Of a stretch of 64,000 nucleotides of DNA, positions 1 through 60,757 are shown piece by piece. The stretch lies in assembly GCA_030674155.1 (NCBI GenBank), contig CM060317.1, positions 83,020,618-83,084,617 on the forward strand, written 5' to 3'. Both the position numbers and the translations under genes were made by a program. Numbering within the stretch: the first letter of the stretch is position 1; each line of letters opens with the position of its first letter. Source of the DNA: Stramonita haemastoma (taxonomy: Eukaryota; Mollusca; Gastropoda; Neogastropoda; Muricidae). The notes under the pieces were generated by a model that saw nothing but the letters and a program-made list of their open reading frames with translations, did not search any database and had not been told where the DNA came from.

Positions 1-119
1 GGAACAGTGCGCTGTCTTTCCAGGGCAGGGGAGTCCTGTGACTCCAAGGACTTCCTGGGCAGGGGGTGGAGGGTGGTCAGAGAGTTGCGACGAATCACCT
101 TGTCTCCTCCACCTGTCTT
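1..119 (-). CDS. Possible next dynein exon (runs off window)
   Basis: After an AG at 120-121 on the minus strand, phase 0, as required by exon 39, is open to the window edge (KTGGGDKVIRRNSL, LHPLPRKSLES). The acceptor has a poor pyrimidine tract and the peptide does not resemble a conserved dynein block, so it may be a lineage-specific insert or chance. Confidence 0.35.
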
Positions 120-266
120 CTGCTCACACAGGGATCCACACAGCCATCGTTATTCCACACTGACCTTGCACAAGCCAGCTCTCTTTAAGTCAATACTTAA
201 AGCATTCAAGTTGGAACAGTCTAGTCAGAGTAATATGACTGTTTAAGCTTTCAACTTTCTTACGTA

Positions 267-352
<86 letters not shown>

Positions 353-2808
353 GTGTGTGTGTATGTTGTGTGTGTGTTGTAGTTTGTGTGTGTGCAATAC
401 TGTATTATGATCTATTTGACCATTAGAATATATAAGAATATCGATAATGCAATTCATCTTACCTAACTCTTGGATATCTCTGTAGTTTCCTGTTAACTTG
501 ACAAATACAGAACCGCTTGAAAAAGGTGGCAAAAACACAACATAGCTAAAAATTTATACTAATCAAAGTCTTTTTCATGGTATGTATTTTTTCTGGTTGT
601 CCTACAGTGAAAGAGTTACAGCAAAAATTTTGTAGCAACTTTTTAAAAAATATATAGAAAAATATTCTCTTTAATAAAAGGAAGGAAAGGAGAAAGAACA
701 ACACACTTTATTCAAAGTGCAGATAAAAAAGAAATTGAAAAAAGAGATGGGAATTACAAAAATGCTCACAAAAAAGGAAGGAGGAACAAGGAGTGGGGAG
801 CTTTGAAAGCAAAACTTTTCCAGTTACTGCACAGGAAGAGAGTGGAAGAGACACACACCCTAATGGGAAACCGTAGGTTTCCACCTCACTGCAATGAACA
901 AAAACTACAGATCTCTCAGACTTTCAGTGAGCCAGCAGCAATCTATCGGACTCTAGATGAGCCACTAGGGATCTATTCAGACTCTAGATAAGCCAGTAGG
1001 GATGCAAAAGACTCACAATAAGCCACCAAGAATCTATCAGATCTTTTAAAGTTTTGGAAATAAACTCGATCTCTGAGCTTGCAATAACTCGTCTTGAGTC
1101 TTGCAATAAACCATCAGGGATCTCTGAGTCTTTGCAATAAAACATCAGGGATCTCTGAGTGTTTGCAATAAACCATCATGGATCTCTGAGAGACTTTGCA
1201 ATAAACTATCAAGGATCTCTTAGAGACTTTTGCAATAAAACATCTGAGATCTTTTTAGAGTCTTTGCAAAAAAACCACCTGGATTTCTTTGGGTCTTTGC
1301 AATAAACCATCAAGGATCTTTTAGAATCTTTGCAACAAACCATCATGGATCTCCTAGAGCCTTTGCAACAAACCATCAGGGATCTCTGAGTCTTTGCAAT
1401 AAACCATCAGGGATCTCTTAGAGTCTTTGCAATAAAACATCAGGGATCTTTTAAAATCTTGCAATAAACCATTGGGGATCTTTTAAAATCTTTGCAATAA
1501 ACCATCAGGGATCATAGAGTCTTTGCGATAAACCATCATGGATTTCTGAGTCTTTGCAATAAACCATCATGGATCTTTTAGAATCTTTGCCATAAACTAT
1601 TATGGATCTCCTAGAGTCTTTGCAACAAACCATCATGGATTTCTGAGTCTTTGCAATAAACCATCAAGAAACTTTTAGATGAATAAATTATGTTCAAGAC
1701 AAACCATCAGGGATCTCTGAGTCTTTGCAACAAACCATCAGGGATCTCTGAGTCTTTGCAATAAACCATCAGGATCTCTTAGAGCCTTTGCAATAAAACA
1801 TCAGGATCTCTTAGAGCCTTTGCAATAAACACCAGGATCTCTTAGAGCCTTTGCAATAAAACATCAGGATCTCTTGAGCCTTTGCAATAAACACATCAGG
1901 ATCTTTTAGAGCCTTTGCAATAAACATCAGGGATCTTTAACTTTGCAATAAAATCAGGATCTTAGACTTTGCAATAAACCATCAGGATCTCTTTGACTTT
2001 GCAATAAACCATCAGATCTTAGCTTTGCAATAAAATCAGGGCGAATCTTGGATCGTCTTAGAGTCTTTGCAATAAACCATCAGGGATCTCTTAGAGTCTT
2101 TGCAATAAACTGTGGGGAATTCTCAGACTAGCTGCAGAGGATCAGCCAGATCCACAGAAAGCAGAGGGGAAGAAGGCAGGAGAACAAGAAAGGGAGAAGC
2201 AAGCAGCACATGGGCACACATCAACAGCTCACAACAACAAAGAACTATCCCACATGCATGCACATCTCACAAGCAAATGTCTTTTTACAAGTAGCTGATA
2301 AGTGCAAAGACTGGGGAAGAAGAGCCGTGCATGGAAGAGCTTGTCTAGGCAAATCTATCCCTGTTCATGAAATTAAGCACAAAAGAATCAGTATGTACAA
2401 AGCCTCCCTGGTCAGGCTGGCTCTAAGAAGACAAAGTGGAAAAAGTATAAGTAAATAAGCCATGTGCATGCAAGCATGCTTGTAATCGTATACAGGAGCT
2501 GATAACATCTATCCCTAAACAAATATTTGTCTGTTCGCAGACTAGGTATTACTAAAAATATACAGATATATGTGAAATAAATAAACCTATACATTGCTAA
2601 ATGTATATGCTGGAAGACTAATCTAAAAATACTAAATATATAATAAATACTATATAGGTGCTGTAGACTAGACCAGTATGATTCCTTTTTTCTTCTCTAG
2701 AAAACAATGAACAAGATGGAAAGAAGAAAACAGCAGCAAGTGACTGAAATTAAGGGAAAAAACAACAAAACTTGAACAACCCAATGATAGCAACTTCCCC
2801 CTTCCCCC

Positions 2809-2839
<31 letters not shown>

Positions 2840-5800
2840 AAATCCCCAAACCCCAAACAAACCACACGACAATATGGAAATAAATGGTAACAACACAGCT
2901 CTGCTGTAAATATTTGTAGAAGAAAATAACACAAAAGAACAGAATCACCAATCAAATTAGGTTAAAAAACAAAAAAGGTGCCAAATAATAATGCTCTTTT
3001 TCAGACAGTGGCCTTTGACATCAATCACTGCAGTAAAAGTTGGATCTTCAGTTCAGGTAAAAAAGCCTTCAGTTTAAAACCAGAAGCTCTTATTGAATGG
3101 AAATATTAAGATAATGACTGTTCTCATCTTCTGGTCCACCAATGCATAAACCGCCAGTATTCAACTCATGTTCAGGTATGATTGTGTGGAAAAAATTGTT
3201 CATTACCCTTCACTATACTTCATTCTTTACTCTCTCGTGGGTCTGTGAAACCCATGAGTTAATTATTTAATACTGTAACACCCTTGAAAATGGCATCTGA
3301 ACCAAAACATTACAAATGATGTGAATAGTTTAACAAATTGGGTCCATCTTCTTGTGCACTAAATCTGAATATAATGCATCCAAACAATCAGATTTGTGAG
3401 ACTCACAGTAAGTGTTGACATTTTTGTTTGCTCATTGCAAAATATGAGACCCATGGCCCCACGATTCAATGGGGGACAGGGGGGATACATATTTTTCTTT
3501 TTACAAAGAATGAAATGAGGCTCACACAGTAAAGGCTTCTGAAGCAACATCATGCATTCCATATTCCATTCAACAAAAAATAAAATTGGGCAGAAATGAT
3601 AAACTAGCTGATTTTGAGAAATACTTAAAATTTCAAGTCTTTTTGACAGAATCCAAAATGGCCATTCATTTTCAATGAGGAAATCAGGACTGTCAGACCC
3701 ACAAACGATGATGAAGATCACCAACACTGCAGAGCCTGATAGGTTAAATTAAATAGAGGGCAAGGTCATTTCAGGAGTGGATCACAGAATGATCACTAAA
3801 CCAACATGGGTGTTTGACAGAAAGTAGAACAAATTACCATTTACCCACAACAGTCATTCAATGCAAACAAAATATGATACAGAGAAAAAAGAAAAAGACA
3901 AACACTCCAAAATATAAACCAACATAATAAGACTGGGGGAAAAAAACAGACTAGAAAATAAAAGACAAGAAACAAACAAATTCATCCAAAACCTACCTTG
4001 AGATTAATTCATAGCTTTTTTTTTTATAGATTAATTCATAGCTGACTATTGTTACAACAATAAAATTTAGTTTCTCATTTATGGATTTGAGTTCCTTTTT
4101 CTCTGTCTTACTTGTCACACCTTCACTCATATTAACTAGGTAGTTTTACTCGAAGGTGGTTTACTACCATTTCATACTTCTTTTTTTTTTAACAAGGAGT
4201 GACAAATAATCAAAGAAAGCACAGCTGATAAACACATTAAAATATTGAATCATAACAAAGCATTAAGAAATTTTCCAATCCAGCTTTTAAACTTATGTTC
4301 ATAAAATAATCATCGGGTATAAAGTTTCTGTTATTGTTTGTTTATGAACTATATAATTCTGAAACCATTTGCTATAAACATGAGGGTTTTTTTATATATT
4401 TTTTTACAAAACACAAAGAAACATCAACAAAACTTTTGGAAATATTAAAAACTATTGGATAATGACAGAAATTTTCTTTTCTCAGAAAAACCAGCAGCTG
4501 GTGATAGGTTTTAAGAAAAATTTCCACATTACCAGAGAGAAATTGCCATCAAATTCTAAGTTAGAGGAAGCCATCCAACATGAGGTTGATTCACACTTCC
4601 TCATTAGATTCTTTCAAGCACAAGACTGAAAAAGGAATGGGATGATGAAAAAAAGCTGAAAAGAAACTACACACTAGCAAACAGCTACATACAAACCAAC
4701 TGATAACATTTGCCACATACCATTGACAAGATCTGCAAAAGAATAGTTCATGTAAGTTAGACACAATTGTTAGTTTGTATTAGAAACTATACATGTTCAC
4801 AGTAGATATGATCAAAACAAGTTTGCATTGTGATACAATTTTATGTCATAAAAACACACCAGCTTGCTGTTAGAATAAACATTTTTGTGTGAGGTGCTAC
4901 ATAAACAGTACAAACCTTTGCATGAAGTTACGATGGTTGATATTTGAATACATCAGCTTAGCAACGCATATATATATATTTCAAGACATGTGTTCTTACA
5001 ATCATTAACATTTGAATAACTTTTAACAGTGTTCTGTGTACAAGATGAGTGTATTTTAAAACAGACATGTAGACAAGAAACTCTGATTTAAAAATAAACT
5101 TTTAGATATAGTATACACAACTTCATGTGTTTGGTAATGGAAACTTATTTACTGTTGTAAGGATTTTTGGCACATTTTCTGCAAATGTCTGCAAAATATC
5201 CTATTTGACACTTTAATTTTACCCAAAAATATCAAAGTATAACATACAAACTTCTCTCTCAAAATAATGTTTATCAAATTAATTGTGGCTCATAAGAACA
5301 AAAATAAAGAAAATGTTTTATGACCAGTGCATGACACTGAATGTAGTTTGTGTCAGAACAAAAATTGTTCAATCATTAAAAAATTGGAGGGGGGGGGGGG
5401 GGTTGAGGCCTCTGCACAAAGATCCTAATAGTCTACTATAAATATCTTCACATAGTTAGCACTCAATAGTTAGAAAAAAAAAAGTCATCTAGTAAATTCT
5501 TCATACAGGCATTACACGTTTCAGGTTGAATTAGAAACACACTTAAACCTTTCTATTTATTGTTTACAGAAACACAGAGGCACACTTACAAAATGTTAGA
5601 TGTTTTAGAAAAAAAATCTGAAACTTTTCTTTTACAGTATTTCCCAAAGATACATAAACACAGAGAGAGACTAATAGAATCTAGGAGAACAGGTTATCTT
5701 TTATGAACTAACAATCTGAGAGATTGAAAATCAACACTGTGTTAAAAAAAAAAGTTAAGATACACACACGCATACATCACTATCAGTATTAAGTTAAATG

Positions 5801-7230
5801 GCATTCAATCAAATGGTTTCTTTTTCTCTTCCATTAAAAAAAATAAGTGTTACTTAATATATTAAGAATGCATCACACTTGTACCAAAGGACTGTCAGCC
5901 AGTCAGCAATGTCAATGAAGGAAAGAAGTGTCACATTAATTAATTGAACATACGTAGAGAAAGAACAAAAGATTGACATCAATTCTCATCCTTTCATAAT
6001 TTTCACACCTACTGACAACAAGCAAGAAAAGAGGGAATCATTAAGCCTGAAATGAATCCAGTAAGCCGGGACTGAATTCAGTTATCCTGAAGATAATTCA
6101 ATAAGCCATGATGCCTCAAACAATGCATGTGCCCACGAGTGTGACCATTTGAACACCAGATCTGACCAAGATGAAAAAACTGAACACAAAGTTTCAGCAC
6201 AAACTCTTATTTTGTAATAATTTTACAACTATAAGTGAATTCCAGATACTAGTGGTTCAAAAAACAAACATGGTGCATGATTTGTTGCGAGGAAATTTGG
6301 TTCTGTTTTTCATAATGATCCACAAATAGATAGACAGTCTGCCATCTGGTTGCTTTGAGGTGAGATCTCCTTTTAAGTCATGTAGACAATGCCCAACAAC
6401 TGGTGGTCTGTATTCATGATTATGATTTAGTACCAACTGGGAGAACTGACAATTATTCCAGCTGTTAAATTAACCAGCAACTGACTCCATTGTGAAGAAA
6501 TCAGCATGATCCACACAGCAAGCATATCTCCATGAGTGGGGAGATTGTTGTGTTCTTTTTCAATAGAAGATCCATCTTTACGAAGAAGTTTGCAGAAAAT
6601 AAAGTGTCCCCTTGCTAATTTGCTACTAAGAATCGAAAGATTCTGAATGAAGCCTGCTACCTGTCTCCATCTCAAACACATATTTAATTTTTTTTTTTTT
6701 TTTATAATCTTCTACATAAAGAGAGTGGGAAAGTGCCTATGACAATAACGGATGCACAAGGCCATCTAAACAGAGTGATTTCTATCACAGCAGAAGCCCT
6801 GACATGACTGTATCACCAAACAGTTTTAGAATAGGAAAAAAAATTGGGGGCTGAGAGCGAACATAGAACAAAAATGTGAACTGTATTAAACTGTAAAAGA
6901 AACAAAAAACTCACACAAGCCTTTGCAGAATATCTTTAATTTTAGCACAGACATGCAGTGAAATATCTCCTGATCAAAACCTTTTTTTTTTTTTTTTATC
7001 CCTGATCAAAGCCTAAATCAAGGCTAAAATAAGGACCCAGATAAACAAAACAGCAACAAAAGTTGAACCTGGATTGACACCTTCTTTTAACTCAGAGCCA
7101 ACACTTTACTTCCTCCGATCAAACTGTTAATCATGTTAGTCAAACTGTTAATCACTAGAACTGAAAATGTTAGTGGTCTAGTTCACAGTATTAACAAAAA
7201 GAGGGCACACACAGCAGGGGAGAGCAGTAC
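120..7230 (-). other. Large intron (7.1 kb) between exon 39 and the left edge
   Basis: AT-rich sequence with a (TG)n tract at 271-392, a 33-bp minisatellite at 1078-2112, a poly-C/poly-A run at 2804-2842, and homopolymers near 5390, 6690 and 6980. I see no convincing exon in 2113-7230. Confidence 0.6.
1078..2112. repeat. 33-bp minisatellite, about 30 copies
   Basis: Unit close to GGGATCTCTGAGTCTTTGCA followed by ATAAACCATCA. Units at 1130-1680 vary in sequence; those at 1780-2040 are shortened by small deletions, giving a gradient of decay. Confidence 0.95.
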
Positions 7231-54709
<47,479 letters not shown>

Positions 54710-54771
54710 ACCCCCACTTCAGCACTCAACACCCACCTTGGTGCTTCCTTCTGGTAGGATTTCTTGTGTAC

Positions 54772-55021
54772 CTGGAGAAAAAAACAACAGAAGTCCTATG
54801 TGTGAACGCATGCAGAACATCTTGTGCATATGTGTAAAACCAGAAATTTACATAACCTCATGCTCATAGAGACTAGATCTATGTTATAAAAAAAAAAGCA
54901 TGTGAATGCTTAATCATTATCATCAAAATAAAAAAATTACACAACTTTTATTGAAAAAGATTTTTAAAACAATATCACACACAGGCACCAGCCCTTGCAG
55001 TCTAACAGCCACAGCCACAGC

Positions 55022-55115
<94 letters not shown>

Positions 55116-55147
55116 ATATCCACACATATCCACACACACACACACAG

Positions 55148-55212
<65 letters not shown>

Positions 55213-56325
55213 ATACACTACACACACCGTTTCAGTGGACTGCATTGTTGGCATTATATTAACGGAAAGCCTGTATTTAAGATTGTTCTTGAAAGCAATG
55301 GTTGATGTGCTCAGTATGACATTACAACAAAGAAAAATTCAAATGGCAGGACCAAAACAAGAGAATGGATGAAATTCATAGGTTAATTAAACACAAATAG
55401 GATGGAACATCAACAATGGGACAATTGTTGGCAGATCTACCAGAGAGGGCATGAAAGTTCAGAAGTTTGTTAAAGTTCAGTGAAGTATGACAGAGCATGA
55501 CTGGTAATACCATGATTCAACTTTTTAAAATAATCTATTGAATAAATATTATTTGCAACATTTTTCCTTTCAAACAAATCTTGCACCTGGAAGGACAGGA
55601 GTATCACATGTATGGTCACCACAAACTGTCAACAAATTCTACGAATTCCCTTTTAAACATCAGACAAAAAAAAAATAATTTATGACCAAATCACAGTATG
55701 CTGCTATCATGTTCCCTGCAACTGAAAGTGTTTATGATAAAATCATTGTAGTGACCTGTTCAAACCTAACATTATGCATCAATGATGATGCTCCAATGTG
55801 ATGCTGGGTCAGGGCTTCATATTAACTAACCACTGTAATCCCATTAAAAGCCTTTATACCTGTGGTAAAATCCATGAGTAGAGAGGATCATCAGTGGCAG
55901 ATCTTGCTCTCATCTTATTATTTTGTTTTTTTCATTTGTCAAGCCTTTCTGTGGTTACACTTTTTTTTTAATCATATAAATTATAATTTATAGCCTATAT
56001 TTTTCTCTGCACACATCGATGTCAACCATAGTGAGGCAGGCCAAAGTTACTAAAACTTTTGATTATGACAGCCAAATGGATAAGGAGGGAGATGACAATG
56101 ATGGTGATGACACACTAGTACTCTGTCCGTGTTGTTCGCGGTTAGGCATCCACTATTTTCGCGCGGTCTCCTGTTGTTGTTTTTGACTTTTTAGACAATC
56201 CAAGGCGAGTGTCGGGAACTAAACTTTGAAAGCTTTTGATTTTCTCATCTCAGAACGACACCCAGCTGAAACATACTTTGTTGTAGTCATTTAGCAATAT
56301 TCTTTTCACATGATCATCATCTTAC
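54772..56325 (-). other. First intron of the dynein gene
   Basis: Contains a decayed SINE A piece (54795-54930: GTGTGAACGCATGCAGAACA), the (AC)n-(AT)n-(AC)n tract at 55021-55215, and otherwise AT-rich unique sequence. No coding exon is seen. Confidence 0.6.
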
Positions 56326-56440
56326 CTTCAACTTTCTGTTGCACTGGTATCAACTTTTGTAACGCTGGGAAGCCAACGTTGCTAAGCCGCCATGATGTGT
56401 CGTCCCTAACAAAGTCATGTTGCAGTTACGTAAAAGCTCA
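56326..56440 (-). other. Probable 5' UTR exon of the dynein heavy chain
   Basis: Read on the minus strand, this GC-richer segment ends in AGTTGAAG followed by GTAAGA, a good splice donor. It lies upstream of the first coding exon, whose acceptor sits before its ATG. An ATGGCGGCTTAG mini-ORF inside it stops at once, so the exon is noncoding. The upstream boundary is a guess. Confidence 0.5.
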
Positions 56441-56690
56441 TAGATCATTTGTCAATATTTTTAACTATATCTCCTTAGATTTTTAAAAAAGTACTTTTAA
56501 AAATAGCATTATTTTATTTTGAAGCATATTTTTCTTTTGTATCGGAAAATGTTGTCTTTTGTTATTTATCCAACAGTTTCTCAAGTCTCTTTGTAACTGC
56601 TATCCTTAGCGCCATCCTAGTGGTTATGATCAGACTTGTTGATTTGTTTACATCGAACTGTTGAATATTCGGCACCTTTCTCCAAAGGTA
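56440..56690. promoter_or_regulatory. Putative shared promoter region between divergent genes
   Basis: Lies between the dynein 5' UTR exon (minus) and a possible plus-strand noncoding exon ending CTCCAAAG plus GTATAAGT (donor at 56688). It holds TGTTTAC (56645-56651), a forkhead core, and TTAGCAAC lies just inside the dynein UTR exon on the minus strand, like an RFX half-site. Motifs this short occur by chance; assignment is by position. Confidence 0.35.
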
Positions 56691-57977
56691 TAAGTGTGTA
56701 TTTGACAATGTACCTATTTTTTATATCTGTTTTATTTATATGGTTTTTATGGCATTGAGCAATATAAGGCAGCGTCATAACTTACATTATTTCGGTTATT
56801 GAAACTACAAAACTCCCGAAAATCAGTACAGGTACCTAGACCGCTAGTGTTTTAAAAGGAAACTCGAGGAAAGGATTCACATACTGGTCCAAAAGCCTTA
56901 CCAAGTTTGATAACTGATGCAGTCCACACAATATTAATTTATATTGAGATCTCAAAATCTGGTTCCCCTCAAAACTGTCATGACTAAAATATTGAATCAA
57001 TGAATTGCAGGTCTGCCAGTCGGCTTGCCCAAATGCAGTTAGATGCATCCTCGCCAAGAAGGAGACAAAAGTGCCATCCTCAGATCCCGTTAAAATTGAT
57101 ATACTTATTCGAGAGAAGCTGACATGAAGGTAGATTATGCAAGAGTTGAAAACTAGCTGGAGTCAGGCCTACTTTTTTAAAGAAAAGAAACCAAGTATCA
57201 GGTGAATGACAAGACAGCTTACATAGTAACAATTATTGTTGACATTGTTGTGTGCAAGATTTCAGACAGTTTGGCGTTAATGGCTTTGAGAAAACATATG
57301 TAACAGATAAGATTCAGCTTGTCAACCAGTTGTGTTACTGTGTGTTAGTATAACTTCATTTTATATTTACTTTCATAGTCAACATCAGGAACACTTTTTT
57401 CCTGTAGTTCATCATAGGATAATCAAGTCTCTTTCATCGTCTAGTTTCATGTAGTTTGTGTCCAGCCCAGGATTTTCACCATCATTTTCTCTTTTCTGGC
57501 TGTTGTTTTCACTTGATTTTGAGCCAGTCTTTTCAGTTACTCTGTCCAGTATTTCTGTGTTGCTTTTAATCTGCATCAAGATTTCCTTACCTGAGCTGTG
57601 TCACTTGGTTTATTATCCTGCTGCAGCATTTTCCTGTATTCAACAGTACTTTTTCTGTCACCTCTTACAGAGCTCTCTGTCTTTTTTTCCAGAAATTTCA
57701 GTAGCTACACTGTTGGTAATTTATGGCTCAGTTTAATCTAGTAATACTAGGACTGGTAGTAGTGAATGAAGATTTTCTTGCGGGTAACTAAGCAAGGGAA
57801 GTCACCCGAAGACCAAAGGGATATGACAGAATGAGCCTGTATCTGTGTATGTGGTTGATTTGGGATAACTTTCTTTTAAAAGCTGCCCAGGACAGTCATA
57901 GGTGGGGTGGGTTTTTTGTTTTTGTTTTTTTCTAAATCAAGCGACGATGAAGGGATTTTTGGTTTGGTGGTGGTGGT
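56690..57977 (+). other. Region between promoter and TIR element, no gene seen
   Basis: Presumed first intron of the CCDC34-like gene. Short open frames (56836-57057, 57458-57736) show no recognisable protein character. Confidence 0.5.
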
Positions 57978-57984
57978 GTTTAAG

Positions 57985-58949
57985 CAGGGTTCGCGCTAGG
58001 ATTTTTTAAAACCGGTACTGCGAGTTGCCATTTCAGAGACATCTTGACCAACTCCCCCAAAATCGGTCCCCAGAAAATAAAATCTGGTACGTACTGTGAA
58101 CAAAACGAAACTAATCAGTGAGGGGGTGGGGGAGGGGGGGATTGTTGGGCAGCAAAACTAAATCTAAATTGAACGCGAATCTCTAAGACTTTGACTGCCG
58201 TGCTGCTTGCTGCCACTCCCTTCTTGGGCATGAAGCCACGAAGGAAATAGGATTTTTTTTCTAGCGCCTGTGCCACTGTCCGTGTCAGTCTGTTGTTTTG
58301 CATGGCATCATTCGTGTGACTTATATTCTTTTTTCTTGTTTCTATGCTTAGCGCTCATCTAGATCTTTGTTCATTTTAGATTTGGTTTTCGACTCTTCTC
58401 TCTGAAAGCAACACGCAAGTTCATAGTCATAGACCCTCGCTTTTCGCTTTTCGTAAGAGCAGGCCGTCGTGTGCCGGTTGGCACGGATTACATTTACAAA
58501 ACTGCATACACACAGGGACTGGATGTGAAAAAGCACAGGAGTGCTTATTCCATTATCCTCGATATAAAAGATTAAAAGAATACAGAATAAATCAATCTAG
58601 GCCCCATTTACTCAATCAGTCAATGTGAATGGAAGTCGCTGTCATGCCGAGAAGAGCGCGAAGCTCTATTCTTTCACAGTAAAGCTTGTTGTTCTGCGTG
58701 CTAGGCTAATGAGGCTGGCGCTAAAGATGTTCGTCGGAAGGGGTGGGAAGGGGTAGGTGCGGTAAGCACAGTACAGGCCCATGACAGACTGTCAGAAAAC
58801 GTCACTTCAGACTTTTTTTTTTGAGACGGAAATCTAATCGGTCACAGGCAAACAGAACCGGTACGCGGTACCGGCTGCTTCAAAAATTTTCGGTATTCCC
58901 TGTTTACAATCGGTAAAATACCGACAATTACCGGTTATCGCGAACCCTG
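57985..58949. mobile_element. 965-bp non-autonomous TIR transposon
   Basis: Ends are CAGGGTTCGCG and CGCGAACCCTG, exact inverted repeats, flanked by identical GTTTAAG at 57978-57984 and 58950-58956. The inner ends hold related ACCGGTACTGCG and ACCGGTACGCGGTACCGGC sequence. No transposase frame. The CAGGG end suggests a hAT-like MITE, although hAT duplications are normally 8 bp. A SINE A fragment (58441-58590) is nested inside. Confidence 0.85.
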
Positions 58950-59488
58950 GTTTAAGTGTTTTTGGTTGTTGGGGGGGGGGGGGGGGGGGTTGTTTTGTTT
59001 GTTTTTGTTGTTGGGGGGGGGGGGGTTTAAGGGGGAAGGATACTGGATAGGGGGTGTGTTGTTTTGCAGGAACTTTTATTTTTCATCCAGCAAACCTTTA
59101 AAGGTGTTCCAGATGGGTAGTAATCTGTTTCAGTTCTTGAGCATTCCCCAGTATAACAGTAATGCCATGGTGATCACAGGAATATGCTGGCACTTCTATA
59201 GGAATATGCTGGCAGTCTATCTTATCTTGAAATCACAGTGAGACATCAGTAGATGCAAACTAAAAGTGGAGATTATTTTTACATTCTATGCCAGATTTTC
59301 ATACCTTGTGTGAAGTTGTTATATCGTCAGCCATTATCTGACTTCTGCAGAAGTAGTCCTTAGACAGTAGATCAAGGTCCTGCTAGTGACATGTGTTCAT
59401 TGCACAGTCTGCACTCCCAGAGACATACATGTGTGTATAAATGTGTATAAATAATTTATTTAAAAAAACATGCTTCCACCAAGGCTCC

Positions 59489-59539
<51 letters not shown>

Positions 59540-59616
59540 CTCATTTACTCTCTGAAACCTTTCTCCTCTCTCTGTTGCCCCTCCTCCCTCAGTCACACAC
59601 ACACACACACACACAC

Positions 59617-59669
<53 letters not shown>

Positions 59670-59816
59670 CAGAAATACAACTGTTTATGATGCACACAAT
59701 GATACACACATATGCATGTGTGCACGTGAACGAACGCACGTACATTCACACACACACACGATACACACGTACACTCATACATGCACACACACACACATGC
59801 ACACACACACACATGC

Positions 59817-59849
<33 letters not shown>

Positions 59850-59858
59850 CACACACAC

Positions 59859-59919
<61 letters not shown>

Positions 59920-60475
59920 CACATACACGCACATATACACACACATATAATGATATACACCAAGTTAGAAATGCAGTCATTTGGTGTTCTTCGTATTTTA
60001 ATAGCACACAGTACAGGTTTTATTTCAAATCTGACTCAAAACATGTTTTAAACAAAAAGCAATCAACCTGAAAGAGCATGAAGTGAAACAGCTGCGAAAA
60101 GGGACATTTCTTGAATAAAATAACAAAAGGATGAACAGAGATTACTCTGTAATTGTGTGTGAAGTTTATCAATGCACATCTATCAGTCAGAGAACAGGTA
60201 CCACTGAAGTAGTAAATTAGAACACAATGTCTTAAGATTTCAGAAGCTATTTTTTGTTAGACTTTATCCTGATTATCACAAACACCTCTTGTGCCACCCA
60301 TGCACCTGTCAGTGTTTCCATCTTCCTGCATTGAAAATAGACTGATTTTTGGAGTTGTTTTTTTATACTTACAGTTTTAAGAACACTGAAATATTGCACA
60401 ATTCATAACTCACACTCTGTGCTGTAACTAAACAAAGACTATTTGTTTAATAATTGTATAATTTATTCATTTCAG
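58950..60475 (+). other. Homopolymer and microsatellite-rich intron
   Basis: Poly-G at 58969-58989 and 59013-59025, a 44-base poly-C at 59492-59535, and AC/GCAC tracts at 59594-59668 and 59750-59945. 59946-60475 is AT-rich leading to an acceptor. Confidence 0.8.
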
Positions 60476-60757
60476 AGCACTCAGCATGTCTGCCAGGCCA
60501 CGTCCTGTAACAGCCACTGTCACCAAACCCCCGTGGATGCAGGTCCCAGAAGCCGATGCTGCCATGTACAGACGTTACTCCTTGACCTCCAATGGATCAA
60601 CAGCGTCATTGACTTCAGTCCTAGACCATGACAGTTATGTCAGTGAGCCGGATCAAGAGGAGGGTAAAGGCGATGGCACCTTTGATCAACAGCTCCCTAA
60701 CAGTATGGGGGATGCCCAGTCCAAAGTCCACTTTGAAGAACAGCCCCAGCTAGCAAG
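60476..60757 (+). CDS. CCDC34: CCDC34-like protein, first coding exon
   Basis: Acceptor tcatttcag, ATG at 60486, donor GTGTGT after 60757. The ATG is the first in the exon and opens 90 codons: a disordered, Ser/Pro-rich N-terminus (ARPRPVTATVTKPPWMQVPE, then SLTSNGSTASLTSVLDHDSY) and an acidic SEPDQEEGKGDG stretch. It joins the next exon in phase 2. CCDC34 family members act in sperm-flagellum and cilium assembly; that link is from family knowledge. Confidence 0.8.

Noticed and set aside
1078..2112. CRISPR-like array of about 33-bp repeats
   Set aside because: Units are head-to-tail without unique spacers, and the DNA is eukaryotic.
3359..3727. 122-codon minus-strand frame in the left intron
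   Set aside because: No splice fit with dynein exons, low-complexity composition, no recognisable motif.
6427..6681. 84-codon minus-strand frame considered as a further AAA1 exon
   Set aside because: Phase and peptide do not match any dynein block and no good borders were seen.
57458..57736. 92-codon hydrophobic frame with Leu/Phe-rich sequence
   Set aside because: No homology pattern, no splice context; T-rich DNA gives such frames by chance.
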